From contig NC_080419.1 in assembly GCF_029873635.1 (NCBI RefSeq), forward strand, positions 73,210,597 through 73,274,596: a stretch of 64,000 nucleotides of DNA, read 5' to 3'. The notes beneath the pieces are model-generated. The model worked only from the letters and a program-made list of their open reading frames with translations, was not told where the DNA came from and did not search any database. Every line of letters begins with the position of its first letter. Within the stretch, counting starts at the first letter, position 1. The DNA is from Malania oleifera (lineage: Eukaryota; Streptophyta; Magnoliopsida; Santalales; Ximeniaceae). Shown piece by piece: positions 1 to 19,377 of the stretch. The translations under genes were made by a program, and so were the position numbers.

Positions 1-1118
1 CTTAGATTCTGCCATCAGTTTGGGTAGTAATTCCCTATTTAACGTGATCTGCTCAATTGACAGGTCCACTTCATCAAAATGATAGTAAGTGCTTTAATAA
101 TCGGCCTTGTCTTCATTCTCTGAGCATGACCCATCAAATCTGTTACCTGTAAACAGACGTAAGTTTCTTCCTCACCACTATAGTGGTCTGAAACGGTATT
201 TGGGACCTGTTTTTCCCATTAGATAACGGCCGTTATGCTATGTAACAGCCGTTGGTTAGAGCCATGATTCTACCTGTTTTACAATCTTGTAGTTTCTGAT
301 GATCATCAACTATCCTCTACAATTTTTTTTTCTTCCCCCTCCCTTTCCACTGAATAAGCCTGATGTTCGGTTCAAACGGCAAAGCAGCGGCTACTGATTC
401 TGTACTCTGCAATGAAGCTTCCCAATGCTCTTTCCTTCTCTGTTACAAGGTTGAAGACAACATTGTGTTGGCTGCGCTTTATTCCTTCAGGCCCAAGTTA
501 AATGAGCCCTAGCTAAATTATGCTCATTCAGATTGGCCATGCTCATAACTGGCCATTATTTTTAAGAGTCCAATGACAACTCAGATTGTATGTCACACGT
601 AATTTGGGTTTGAAGGTTGTAAGAACATTGACTTTTTATCTCTTTGCATTCTTCCCTGCCTTACCCACTTCTATGGGTGGACCCAAACCGGTGGAACTGC
701 AGTCCTAGCATCTTTGCATATCACCTTCATTTGTTGCAGATGGTCAACTCTTAACAGAATCACCCTTCTTTTTTCAGACAGCACGAAAACCATAGCTGAA
801 AAAAAAACTGCCACAAACCGGAAGCCTCGTTGCCATCTGGAATATAAAGCGTTGTTACTGCACCCTTCTGTGAATTTTTTCCCAGTTATAGAAGATGACC
901 ATAACTGGTTACTCTCATGCTGAGCAATATGAAATGGTTGGGTGCCCTAAATGTCTCTGTAAAAAGGTATGTAATTTCAGTGCTGCCCATTTTGCTATTT
1001 CAGCAGTAAACAGTAAGGAATGGACTTTCTGATCCAATCGTTCGGTGATGATCAGTCTTCTCTTACTGATAATGAAGCTGCCTTCCCCCTTAATCACTGA
1101 CACTCAACCTGCAACTAA
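1..1118. other. Region upstream of, or large intron in, the cereblon-like gene; no recognised gene
   Basis: No exon could be supported here. The cereblon-like gene needs upstream exons encoding the start of its LON domain, and I find none between 1 and 3501. Those exons are therefore probably left of the window, and this stretch may be intronic. A short open stretch at about 360-510 has coding-like composition but matches no family I know. Confidence 0.4.
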
Positions 1119-2027
1119 GGGGCCGTTGGGTATCACTGTCAAAAATTTTGAAAACAAAAACCAGAAATGAAAACTAAAAACTGTACTGTCAACCTGTTTG
1201 GCTCTATCACTAAAACTGAAAACACAAACTGAAAACCTGTTTGGTTGCTTGTTCAGTTTTTTCTTAAATTGAAAATGAAAAACAAAAACCTGTTTATATG
1301 AACCAGCAGAATGTTCCATTAATTGCAATAAACAATGAATTTTGATGATCAAAACAAATGTAATAAACTGACTGGCTGGAGACAATGCAGATCTAATTTA
1401 GATCTATATTTTATATTAGTTGAAATAACCTATTATACATCTAATTTACATTAATTGGAATAATCTAGTAAATCTAATTTTAACAAAACAAAAATGAAAT
1501 CAAATTAAAATCCGCATGAACCAGCAGAGAATTCCATTAAGTGCTGCTGCGGTCTGTTGTGGCTATTGTGAACGAAGGGGAAGCTGCTGTTCCTGGTGTT
1601 CGGCCTGCTGAAGAGAGCTGCTACAGGCTGTTGCAGTTGCTGCAGGTTGCTGCGAACAAAAGGCTCTTAGAAGCCCTGGATGAAAATAAAACAGAGGAAG
1701 GGAGTGGGTGCCTGCTATGAACGAAGGGGTTCTTGGAAGCCCTAGATGGAAATAAATAAGAAGGGAAAAAGTAGGCTAAAAAATGCATGGGGTGGGAATC
1801 GAACCCAGGACCCTTGCGTGTCTTTAACAAATCACCACCTCTCCCTGTTGCTCAACAAACTGAAAACCACTTTTTGTGGTTTTTGGTTTTTACAGAAACA
1901 AGGGAAACATTTTCCTTTGGCAGCCTCCTAAGCAAACAAAAGCAAACATGTTTTTGAGTGTCGTTTTTGCATCCGGGAAAAAAACAAAAACAGGAAACCA
2001 GAAACAACAATGATACCAAATGCACCC
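1119..2027. mobile_element. PIF/Harbinger-like non-autonomous DNA element
   Basis: The ends form imperfect terminal inverted repeats of about 21 bp (GGGGCCGTTGGGTATCACTG at the left, GGGTGCATTTGGTATCATTG on the complementary strand at the right). They are flanked by the trinucleotide TAA at 1116-1118 and 2028-2030, the TWA-type duplication typical of PIF/Harbinger. The 909-bp interior has no transposase. It holds two diverged copies of a motif around 'gaacgaagggg' and a tRNA TPsiC-arm-like stretch near 1790-1812, read on the minus strand. The ends are A-rich and simple, so the family assignment rests on the TIR start and the TSD. Confidence 0.6.
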
Positions 2028-2121
2028 TAAGTTAGTGTACGGCTACAACAGCACTGTCATGGTCATTCATTGTTGATATCCTTGTTGATCAATTCATGTT
2101 ACTCATGCTGTCGCATGAAGC

Positions 2122-2748
2122 TAGGGATGTAAATGGGGTGGATTTGGAGCGGGAAGGGCAGAACTTGAATCCGCCTTGAAGCTTATTTATATCCCCATCT
2201 CCAACTCAGTGGGGGATTTGCCTCCTGCTGGGGATCAGGAATCCGCCCTACCAGCTAAAAAAAAAATTCAAAATTTTTAAAAAAGGAACAATTTATGTCT
2301 TTATATTATGAAAATAACATAACTTGATTTTATTTTAATACAATTATAGATAACATAATCTTTTTTGTATAATAATATAGAAAATAAAATAAAAATAATA
2401 CATGTAAAAGCTATGAACGATCAAATGAAAAATACTATATTTATACATACACATGCACTCCTATACACACACATGCATCCATATATATTTTTTGTTTATT
2501 TATTTATATTTGAGGTAGATTGGGGCGGGTATCAGTTAAAAGCATAGTGGTATTGGGGGAGAGGTGGATTCGGGGTGGTAAAACATATTTCCCCCCATAT
2601 TGCCCCAAACCCACCTTGGGTTACAAAATTTATCCCAATTACTTTCCCTAATCCATTAAGGAACTATCAAATCTGCCCCTATAGGGGAGGATGGGATGGG
2701 ATCGGATGGGATGGGATATCCACCAACTTGAATCCATTTACATTCCTA
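2122..2748. mobile_element. hAT-like MITE
   Basis: The left end begins TAGGGATGTAAATGG and the right end, on the other strand, begins TAGGAATGTAAATGG. The flanking 8-bp duplication is CATGAAGC (2114-2121) and CACGAAGC (2749-2756), 7 of 8 identical. An 8-bp duplication with TAGGG-type ends is the usual hAT pattern. The 627-bp interior is AT-rich with several GGGGCGG/GATGGGAT-like stretches and no transposase. Confidence 0.7.
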
Positions 2749-2756
2749 CACGAAGC

Positions 2757-3501
2757 ATGAATGTGGCAGACGGACAATTATAGGACAATTATAGCTGAAC
2801 TGAGAATGCTGAGGTGGACGATCTGTAACTCTAAAAGATAAATTATGGAATGAATGTGCATAACACCTGTGGAAGGCAAGATAAGGAAAGGGCTGATGAG
2901 GGAAGGGCAGGTAAGATGGCTTGGGCCCTAGAAAAATTCTAAGCCTATTTATAACTAACAGCTGGTGGTTGAAACAATTACAGAATAAAGTGTGTTAGTG
3001 ATGAATGGGTGGAGTAATAAATCAAGTTCACTAACAGATACTCAAAATCTATAGTTAATGGTGCAACATGGGCAATAGAAACAATGTGCATGTGGAGTTC
3101 TTTTATCAGAAATTCATCAGTAATATGTGAAGCAAAGAACTGGTTTTCTGAAAAATGAAGTTTATAATAGTTGTTCATCTTTGTTTGGAGCATTTTCTTT
3201 TTCTTGTAAAATTAAGTTGCTGAAGCTCATTGTAATGCTGATGGGGTTGTGTTGGTTTGTGACTTGCCTAGTGCTGGTTTGACCACTTGAAGTTTGTTTT
3301 GTTTCATAATCTAGTGTACAGCATGGGCTGATATTCTTCCTCGCCCTGATGTTTTATGCAATTATATTATATGATACCCCCGCTTCAAGATTAAACATCA
3401 ACTTTGTCTATAGGTTCCCCCCCGTCCCCCCTGCATGCGGGCGCACACAAGCATGACCTGTCAACAATTCACATCAATTGATTAAATTTACCTTGTTACA
3501 G
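2757..3501. other. Intron-like sequence before the first cereblon exon in the window
   Basis: There is no repeat or gene that I recognise. The stretch ends in a pyrimidine-rich tract and TTACAG at 3496-3501, a good splice acceptor for the exon that follows. Confidence 0.4.
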
Positions 3502-6500
3502 ATTCGGCAATACCGGCAACTAGAGGATGGTTCAGTGAATGTGGTTACCCGTGGCCAGCAACGATTTCACTTAAAACGCCGTTGGATTGATGTGGAAGGA
3601 ATGGTTAGGATCATATTATATTTTAAAATATGTACTTTTTTTTTTGTTATGCCTTCTGATTTTAACATATGCAATGAAGGTCTTACTTGGTGTGAAATTT
3701 CCATCTTTTTAGCCCCTCGGAGAGGTGCAAATCATCCAGGAGGATTTGCCATTAAGGACCCCACGAGACGCCTTTGGAAAATTACCACCATTGGTTAACA
3801 CACAGAACTGTAGTCCCTCAAGTGCACGACGCCCAACTTCTCACTCTAAAGGGCATGGATATGGTAATGAAGACAGTGATTCAGAGGGAATTTCAGATGA
3901 AAGCTTCGAGAGTGAGCTCTCACCATCAGAATTGAGAATGCACCGGTCTGCAATAGATTCCTGTTCTGGGTATGATATTCGTGATGAATCCACTAGCAGT
4001 GATGAAGAGAAGTTTGTATGCGAGTCAGAGTTCCAATTGGGAAAGTCTAATTTAGATAGCTCCATAGGGTTATCACACTCAGACAATGAGAAATGGGACA
4101 AAAAGGCCAATTTAAAAATTAGAGAGAGGTTTATTTTGAAAAGGCAATTAAGCAGACAGGAGATGTGGAAGAAGGGTTGGATGACTGCCAAGTTAAACCA
4201 GTCTCATCAAGTTCCAAGAGCATTCTGGCCCTATTGGGTTTATCGTATGTACGATTCTTATTATCTTGCTCAAAGAGCAGCAGGTATTTAGCTTTCTTTC
4301 TTTCTTACATCACCCCCTACTTGCAAGTAGAAAGTTTTGTTCTGTTGTAAATACTAACTTAAGGTCACATATTTGTGCTTATCTGAATCAACTCCTCCCT
4401 CTGTATGTGGAACTACTAGCTATTGTTTTCACATTGGGTTTTAATAGGGAAACTCGTGCAAAGTGTTATACATGGTCATTCTTATGCTTAGTGATCAGAA
4501 TTAATATCTAGGAATTGTACTTGAATTCAATGGGAATGTGAAACAAGGTGAACAAATGGTGTAGAATGAAGGAGGGAAGGGAAGATAAGATTAAAAAAAG
4601 GTGGTTGGGAGAGATCGGGGGAATTTTAATTTCCATTTCAATTTCAAAGCTTCAACCATTTCATACAGTACAACATTCTAATTTATAGGGAAGATTAAAA
4701 AGAAGAAACTATAAAACTGATCTCCACCACCCCTCTCAAGTCAATCCTGTTTTCAAACGAACTTTTAAGACAACCCTATCTACAACAGAAACCCCCCAAC
4801 CCACACACACACACAACACGAACATAACTAATTAATTTAAACACGTTTAGGTTTAAGTTCAAACAGGCCCTTGACCTACTATTCTGAATTGGCCTCCAAA
4901 TAGGGTCAAATCGACGCATCCATGGTTGGTTTCTCATCCTACGTTAACAAGTTTGAGAATCAACTTTATGGCTACATGCTTGAACCTTCTTTGTATAACT
5001 ACATTTCATCTTCCAATGATGGGAATATGTAATGCTTTGCAGACATGTGGAAAAGGATAGTAGCAGTACCAGGCATGGATGCTTTGGTGAAGAAGCCTGG
5101 CCTCTTATCATTTTATATAGCCAGCAAAATTCCTGTTTCTGAATCTACAAGGCAGGAGCTTTTGGATATTGATGGAATTTCACATAGATTGCGCCGGGAA
5201 ATTGAATTGCTCGAGAGTTTTGATCGCATTCGATGTAAGAATTGTCAGGTAAAGCAAGCTTGTTTTACTTCCAGGTTTTCTTTGTGTGCTGTCTATATAT
5301 TAGGCTATTAGCTATTTATTTACTTATATCTATATATATATATATATATATGTATATTATGCAGACAGTAATTGCAAGACGAAGTGATATGTTGGTGATG
5401 TCTAGTGAAGGTCCTCTCGGTGCTTATGTGAACCCAAATGGTTTTGTGCATGAGATAATGACCTTTTACAAAGCGAATGGCTTAGCACTTTATGGGAGAT
5501 CAACCGAAGAATATAGCTGGTTTCCAGGGTATGATCCTAACCTGGGTTTCTATAGGAAGCTTGCTGTTGAATATTTTTCATGACAAGTAATTTTTGTCCA
5601 TAGAAAGGGCCAAGGAAGTTAAAAAGCTATTCTAAAGGTTTATAGGCAAACAGGGGATTGTCAATGCTTTGAGAACTGATCTGGTTCATTTGGATGTCCA
5701 GTGCTTTACATAACTTAGGCCAGTTTTTTCCCCCAGTAAAAGGTACAATAAGTGGATTCACTTAACCGTCCAGATTCACTTTCTAATTAGTGGATGATCA
5801 ATGATGTCCGTATTTAATTTCTTTAGAATAGGGCACATCCTTATGGAGAACAAAAGTCTGCATAGTTTGTGGATTATTTGTTGATTGTGTTTTTAAATAG
5901 TTTTTGATAAGTTCATTGTGCTTTCTGGAGCATGTCTGTGGGCCTTCCTGAAGTTCATTTTTGGTGTCAATATTGTGACTAAATGCTTGATGATTCATAA
6001 TGATTAACTTGTAGTGTATGGGTACAATAAGACATCACTCAAGAATTGTGTACATTTCAACAAATTCTGGTAATCAAGTAATATAATAATTATGAAATTT
6101 AAGATCCAACTAGGTCAAACAAAATGAAATGTGTTTGAAAATGTTCGACAGAGTAGCTGAAATGTCAGCCTAAAATTATCCAGAACAATCAAGAAATTTG
6201 TCATTCCCCAAGTAATTGCAATATTGAGAATCTAAAATTGAGTTAAATTCACTTAACAATATAGGTATTGTAGGTAGTTTTTTATGGATCAGCAGATTTG
6301 AGATAGATATCAGTAGTGTGGAGATCTCCACATTTGTCTTAGTTTCCGCAGCTATATTTCGTCTAATTTAGCTGTGAAAATGATCTGAGCAATGGTTTTT
6401 TAAATTTTCTTTTGGAGCTCATGTTAATGAAGAGCAGTACAGATGATAAAACCATTATTTTGCAGATATGCGTGGACGATCACACAATGCGCCACTTGTG

Positions 6501-6601
6501 AAAGTCAAATGGGATGGCTATTTACAGCCGTGAACAGAAAGTTGAAGCCTATTTCGTTTTGGGGGATCCGAAGCTCCCAGGTAGCTGATGACATGCGTTG
6601 A
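3502..6601 (+). CDS. Cereblon-like LON + CULT domain protein (3' part, five exons)
   Basis: Coding exons are 3502-3603, 3713-4283, 5043-5248, 5365-5528 and 6466-6601, stop TGA at 6599-6601. All junctions are GT-AG and phases agree, giving 392 residues in the window. The order seen is: end of a LON N-terminal-type beta domain (RGQQRF near residue 22), an acidic Ser-rich linker (about residues 65-140), the LON helical part, then the C-terminal CULT domain. The CULT domain has both zinc-binding pairs (CKNC and CATC) and three Trp spaced W-x5-W-x13-W. In human cereblon the same spacing forms the aromatic cage that binds thalidomide-type ligands. In that family the protein is a substrate receptor on DDB1-CUL4 ubiquitin ligase; that role is inferred for this gene. 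The N-terminus and start codon are outside the window. The last intron (5529-6465) is required: reading through it loses the second zinc pair and two of the Trp. Confidence 0.93.
5328..5352. repeat. (TA)n microsatellite in a cereblon intron
   Basis: An uninterrupted TA run of about 12 units lies 13 bp upstream of the acceptor of the exon at 5365. Length variation here would sit in the branch-point and polypyrimidine region. Confidence 0.85.
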
Positions 6602-7957
6602 AGCATGAAACATTCAAATGCTTTCTATAAAACCCTCCACGTACCATGTGACAATTTAGCCTCGGTACGGGTACTTGTGCTGATTTCTTAAGTATCAGCG
6701 ATCATTGATGCGGATAATATGCCTGTGGTGTGTAATACGGTGGGAGGATAATTTGCATGTCATGAGAGCAGATCTGATTAGATATTAACTTCTCTTTTCG
6801 TCTCTAGGAGAGCTTTTCCTACCTTTGTAAAAAGGAGAGAATATTCATGTTGATTAAGTTGTATTAAGTTCTGTTTGCTGCGTTATGGAATCTGGAGTTG
6901 TGATGCTCATTTTAGCTTACTCTAGGTTGCATTGGTATCACAACGGTTTCTTCATTGAGAAATTCTCCAATGCTACTTTTGGGTGGGGGGGTGGGGACTG
7001 AATTTGAATGGACCGAAGTTGGCAAATTTGCCTAGACAAGGCTGTACCCGTGAGATACCTTGTTCCATGACAACTTTCAGGATCACCAAGGTCTGCAAAC
7101 AAGGACAACCTGTTTATGTGAGATCTCTTGTTCCGAGTGTAATGGCATGTCAATTGCCTCTGGATATGAATGATGCTCGCCCCATTCTTGATTTTAGTCG
7201 GTTGATTTTCTACAGATAATATGGATGCTCTCAAAATTTTCCTTTTGCAGCCGCAGGGTGTTGGTTTTTGGTAAGGGAGCTTTCATGGTGTTTTGTAACG
7301 TGGGTTCATGATGACGAGGGCCTCCATCATTCAGTATTTTTGATTCAGGGGTATGGCTCTCCTTGTTCTGGACATGTGCCAGAGCTGGGCATGGGGAAAG
7401 ACAATTTTGTGGACAGGGCTGTAAATTAGCCCAAGTGAGTCCAGTTTTATCATCGCTTAAAGTTATTATTATTATTTTTTTTAAAGAGCTTGATGTTCAC
7501 TAGTAATTCAGCTGAAGTCAAGGTATAAGTTTATCATCATGTATTAGTTAATTTTAACTCATGCAAATTTATTTAAGTTTAACAAATTTGCCCACACTTT
7601 GTCAATAAAGATGCTGGGAAATTTTTCATTATTTAAAGCCTTTTAAAAGAAACCTAATGACGTTATATATCACGTTGGACTATGTTTTTTAATCAAACCA
7701 TGTTACTTTATATTTATATAATTTAGAGACGATCAGCCTTGCGTACAAGCACATGGTTACATGTGTATTTTGAGAGCATCTTCACGACGTCGGAAATTGC
7801 TCATATTCGCTCAGCCCAGGTTGTCTGCGAAGCCATAGTGGGTATGTTTATGGTCATGAACAGAGTCTAGCTCACTTATTTTCTAGTCGTATCTATTTTA
7901 TTACACGGGGCTAGGACTTTGTGTTTAGGCTTGACTCGTTCAATGCTGTGATAAAAC
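6602..7957. other. 3' UTR and intergenic space downstream of the cereblon-like gene
   Basis: The first few hundred bases should be 3' UTR. No clear poly(A) signal stands out. A 79-codon open frame at 6983-7219 was considered and not called. The rest is ordinary AT-rich sequence with no recognised repeat until the LINE tail at about 7958. Confidence 0.4.
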
Positions 7958-10130
7958 GTTACAACAAACAACAATGTAAATCAAGTCTAAATTTTTACTA
8001 GATGGGGTCAATTATATGAATTATTTTTCGTAAATTTATACGATCATAGATAATTTCTTTTGACACATGTAGGAATATTAAATTCCTACTTACTATTTTC
8101 TCCCAAATTATTTTAGGCCTACTTCTACCCCTTCTACGGTCCTCCAGAGTAATTAACTCATTTTTCTTCATTGATGCACTATGTGGTCTACGTTGCAAGT
8201 GTCCATATCATCTAAGCCATCCCTCCCTTATCTTTTATAGGAGCTACACCTAATTGCGAATATGTTCATTCCTTAATTTATTTTTCAATATTATGTCACT
8301 CATCTATCTAAACATTTTCATCTCGACAACTTTTATTTTTTGAATATTATGTTTTTTCTTCGCCCAACATTTCGATCCATATAACATAGTTGGCCTTATA
8401 GTTGTCTTATAAAATTTCTCTTTAAATTTTAAGGGTATCCTACGATCATAGAGCACACTTGAAGTACTTCTCCATTTTACCCAATCTATTTTAACTCTTA
8501 TGTATTACATAATGTTTAATTTCTCTTTCAGCTTGCATAAAAGATCCAATATATTGAAATCTACAAGTGCTATTTATTTCTTAATCATCAAATTTAACTG
8601 TCTCTAATATTCCTTCTATCATTACTAAAATTGCATTTCATATATTCTGTCTTATTTCTACGTATCCTAAAGCCTCTAGATTCTAAAACTTTTCTCTATA
8701 ATTCTAACTCAGCCTCTACTCTGTCCATAGTTTCATCAATTGATACAATATCATCTGCAAACAACATACGCTGTGGAACATTCTTTTAAATACTCTTAGT
8801 CAGTTGGTCTATCACTAAAGCAAAAAGATAATGACTCAAAACTGATCCTTGATGTACACTTATAGTGATTAGACATTCTCTAGTTTCTCCATCTATAGTC
8901 CTTATACTAGTCTTTACTCTATCGTATATGTTGTTAATGATATCAATATACCTACTACATACATCCTTTTTTTCTAAAACCACCATAGAACTTCCCTAGG
9001 TATCATATCATATGTTTTCTCAAGGTCAATGAATATTATATGTAAATCCTTCTTCTTTTTCCTAAACTTTTCCATTAATCTTCTTAAAAGATATATAACT
9101 TCTGTGGTAGATCTCCCAGGCATAAAACCAAATTGATTTTTTAAGACTTTCGTTTCTAACCTTAATTTTTGTTCAACTACTCTTTTCCATAATTTCATCA
9201 TATGACTCATAAGTTTTATCCCACGATAGTTATTACAATTTTGAATATCTCCTTTATTCTTGTATATAAGTATTGAAGTGTTTTTCCTCCATTCATTTGA
9301 CATTTTATTAGTTTTTATAATTGTATTAAATAAATTAATTAACTATATAATTCCGTTCTCACCTAAGCTTTTCCAAACTTCAATTGGGATGTTATCTGGT
9401 CCCATAACTTTCCCATTTTTCATTTTTTTTAGTGTAAACTTAACTTCGTTAACTCGAATTTTACGAATAAATCTCATATTTTTAATCTTTTTCTTGTTTG
9501 ATAATTTTAAGTTTAAGTCTTCTATTTAGTTTTCATTAAATAACTTACTAAAATAACTTCGCCATCTTTCTTTAATGTCTTCGCCCTTAACCAAGATAAT
9601 ATCATCCTCACTTTTTATACATTTTACATTTCCTAAGTATTTATTCTTCCTTTCTCTAGCTTTAGCAAGCATAAAAATATCTCTTTTCCCTTCTTTTGTA
9701 TTTAATCTATTATACAAACTATTAAATGATCTGTATTTAGTTTCACTAACGGTTTTTTTTGCATCTTTACTCGTCTCCTTATACTTATCAAAGTTATCTC
9801 TGTTTCTATATTTTTATCACGTTTTATACCAAATTCTTTTTGTCTTTTCGGTTTTTTGTACATCTTTATCCCACCACAAACTTTCTTTGCTTAAATCTTC
9901 CCCTTCATTCACCTAAAATCTCTTTTACTATATTTTTAATAGAGTTAGCTAATCTACTCCAAAAAATATTTGTATCTATCCCATCCTCTATAGTCTAATC
10001 CTCATCTTTGATCATTTTATCTTTAAATTTTATTATATTTTCTTTTTTAGGTTCCACCACCTAGTTCTCTTACATTGGTTTATTTTATCCCTTTTCTTCT
10101 ATTTTTTAATACATATATCTAATACTAAGA
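7958..10130 (-). mobile_element. RTE-type LINE retrotransposon, 5'-truncated and dead
   Basis: On the minus strand, several broken frames together spell a non-LTR reverse transcriptase. The order is: the linker after the missing endonuclease (9916 to 9526), the fingers motif with NGKVMGPDNIP (around 9440), NYRGIKL and FGFMPGRST (9303-8974), HQGSVLSHYLFAL (around 8840), the catalytic FADD box at about 8745, and the C-terminal tail GRSRPKIIWE...DRINL...IDPI (8198-7998). The 3' end is a TTG/TTTG-rich tail at 7958-7976, as in RTE elements, rather than poly(A). No endonuclease domain is found above 10130, so the copy is 5'-truncated. Multiple stops and frameshifts make it a pseudogene. It sits between two convergent host genes. 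Confidence 0.85.
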
Positions 10131-11088
10131 CTTGTGTGAATAGGTTTTCATGTGATAAAACGTTAGCTAAGCAAAATTATGAACTATTAACATTCATTTG
10201 CAAGTACTAGTGACTATTTGGGGGCTTTCTAATGAGTCCATTGATGAGCTACCAAATGGGCTTAAATGGAGTCATGTACATATATATATATATATATGTA
10301 AGCGGAATTAGGTTCATGAGATGAAATAAGATGAGTTTAGGTTTGTGGAGGGTCAGCCTACTTAATAAACAAGCTCAGAGTTAGGTTAGGGAATGATAAG
10401 TAATTCATACAAACATACAAGCCCAACTAAGTTCTAACCAGGTCAAGCAACTGTTCCCGACCAAACCCTAACAGGGTCGAGCCACTGTTCATGTACTACT
10501 TAATCTGTTGCGGTCCTACCTATGGCTTGTAGAAAGGGCTGGTTAGGATTTTGAAAAAACACATATTGGGATAACAAATCATGAAGCAGAGGGTTAGTTT
10601 GGTGTTGAGAGTTATCTTACAATAGAGAGCACCGGTGGGAGCTTCAGTCCTCTTTCCCACATCCTTCGAACCAACCAACATCAAAACCAAGTTGACAAAA
10701 CATGGTGTAACGTTCAATCACTTCATCCCCTTGTTTTAGCAAGTGAAACCTATTTTGTTAATTTAAATGCAGCTCGCCATTACTTTCTTTTGCCACATGC
10801 TTTTGTGGCCAGAGCTCCAGGAAGAAATTGGAGGCAAACTAAGTTTATTGATAAATTTTTGCTGACATGTTCAATCATATCATAAAATAAAGCTAACTTC
10901 ACGTAAATATTACCAGCACTATACTTAAAAATTAATCATGGATAGCAATACCAACATCAGGATCCGCATATAACATATGTCGAGAAAAAGAAATAAGAGC
11001 TGGAAGGGGGCATACAAATGAAAAAGAATGATGAAAAGCCTATAATTAAACTGCAGATTACAAAACTGCAGGGGATTTCTGCCCCTGT
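10131..11088. other. Intergenic, between the LINE and the NADP-ME stop codon
   Basis: A (TA)n run lies near 10279-10296. The final few hundred bases (to 11088) should be the 3' UTR of the minus-strand malic enzyme gene. No other gene or repeat was recognised. Confidence 0.4.
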
Positions 11089-18329
<7,241 letters not shown>

Positions 18330-18493
18330 CACAACCCAACAACCTGTTTTCTCTTTTTCTCGCCGGCCAAACACGCCCAGGGCTCTGCCCTGCGAGCAGG
18401 AAAGGCTAGTAATCGGAAAACCCAGAAAGGAAAAACAGTGGTAGTTACTTGTCAAAGAATGCTGTGTGCTTTGAACAGAAAACAGAAACTGCC

Positions 18494-18501
18494 TTTTTAT
18501 A
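18494..18501 (-). promoter_or_regulatory. TATA box of the malic enzyme gene
   Basis: On the minus strand TATAAAAA lies 165 bp upstream of the ATG at 18329. A start about 30 bases downstream (near 18470) would give a leader of roughly 140 nt. A GA/CT run at about 18763-18777 lies a further 260 bp upstream. I did not identify any specific transcription-factor site. Confidence 0.6.
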
Positions 18502-19090
18502 GGCGGCGAGGAGAGAAAAGTCTTGGGTGTTTTTTTTTACTTTAAAAAACAAATGAATTCAACGAATCTGAAAGAGGGTCTTTGCTCAATCGCTATTCCG
18601 CGTATTGTGATGATGAAGTGAGAGCTCGACAATGTCCATGTCTTAAATAGAAAAATTTTGAACGTGGGGTTCGTTTATATTTTTACCAGAAATCTTCCTC
18701 TGCTTAACCACAACATAACGGAGATCTAGAATGGAATTGGGAATCCCGCGTTTGGACGAGAGAGAGAGAGAGAGAGATGCGTCTCTGCGTAGGCGTCCAG
18801 CTCAAGGCTTAGACAGCACCAAAACTTAGGTGACAGTGACCCATTAAGCCACGTATTACATTCTTCCGGGAAAGACATGAAAGTTTTTCTTCTCTTGTTT
18901 TTCAAGATAAATGCGTATGCATTCAACTTTTAAAAAATTATTTTTTTTGGTGCGTATATTTTAATTAATTGGGATTTTAAGTTTTAATTTATATTAATTT
19001 AAATAAAAAATAATGTGAAATTATTAAGTTTCTTTTTAAATTTACACTTATATAAACTCAATCTTTAAAATTCATAAATATTATCTTAAA
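18502..19090. other. Upstream region of the malic enzyme gene
   Basis: Promoter-proximal sequence of the minus-strand gene, turning AT-rich beyond about 18930. It holds a (GA)n run at 18763-18777. No other gene is seen. Confidence 0.4.
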
Positions 19091-19377
19091 TAATGTTTGA
19101 GAGCATAAATCTCGCATTTTGAATTTTAATTTACATACACTTGAATAAAATTCAATATAATTTTATATCGTATTTTGTCTAAATTTACATAAAATTAAAT
19201 TCAAATCTAAAAATTTATATTCTCAACTACGGCGTTAGATTGTGTTTGGGAACATTATTTGGAGTTTTGAATTTGAATTTGTGCATATTTATATAAAACT
19301 CAATACTATATTGTATATAATTTTGTCTAAATATATACAGCTAAGTTCAAAACTCCAAATTCATGCTACGGAATTAG
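19091..19377. repeat. Two tandem fold-back MITE-like units
   Basis: Two related units abut: 19091-19238, ending CTACGGCGTTAG, and 19239-19377, ending CTACGGAATTAG. Each is partly self-complementary: a 'tttgaattt...aattt' arm near its start pairs with an 'aaattcaaa' or 'aactccaaattca' arm near its end, around a shared 'aattcaatataattttatat' centre. A degraded third unit may precede them. No duplication border was found. Confidence 0.4.

Noticed and set aside
360..515. Possible exon (coding-like frame with Cys- and Val-rich sequence)
   Set aside because: No link to the LON domain needed upstream of the cereblon exons, and no recognised family. Splice sites alone are too weak as evidence.
6983..7219. 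78-residue ORF after the cereblon stop
   Set aside because: It matches nothing known, lies in the 3' UTR zone, and an antisense ORF of similar length overlaps it.
18330..18455. 42-residue in-frame N-terminal extension of the malic enzyme, a possible transit peptide
   Set aside because: The frame is open, but it begins with TTG (18455-18453), not ATG, and no upstream in-frame ATG was found near the TATA-predicted start. MESTLKEM at 18329 fits cytosolic family members.
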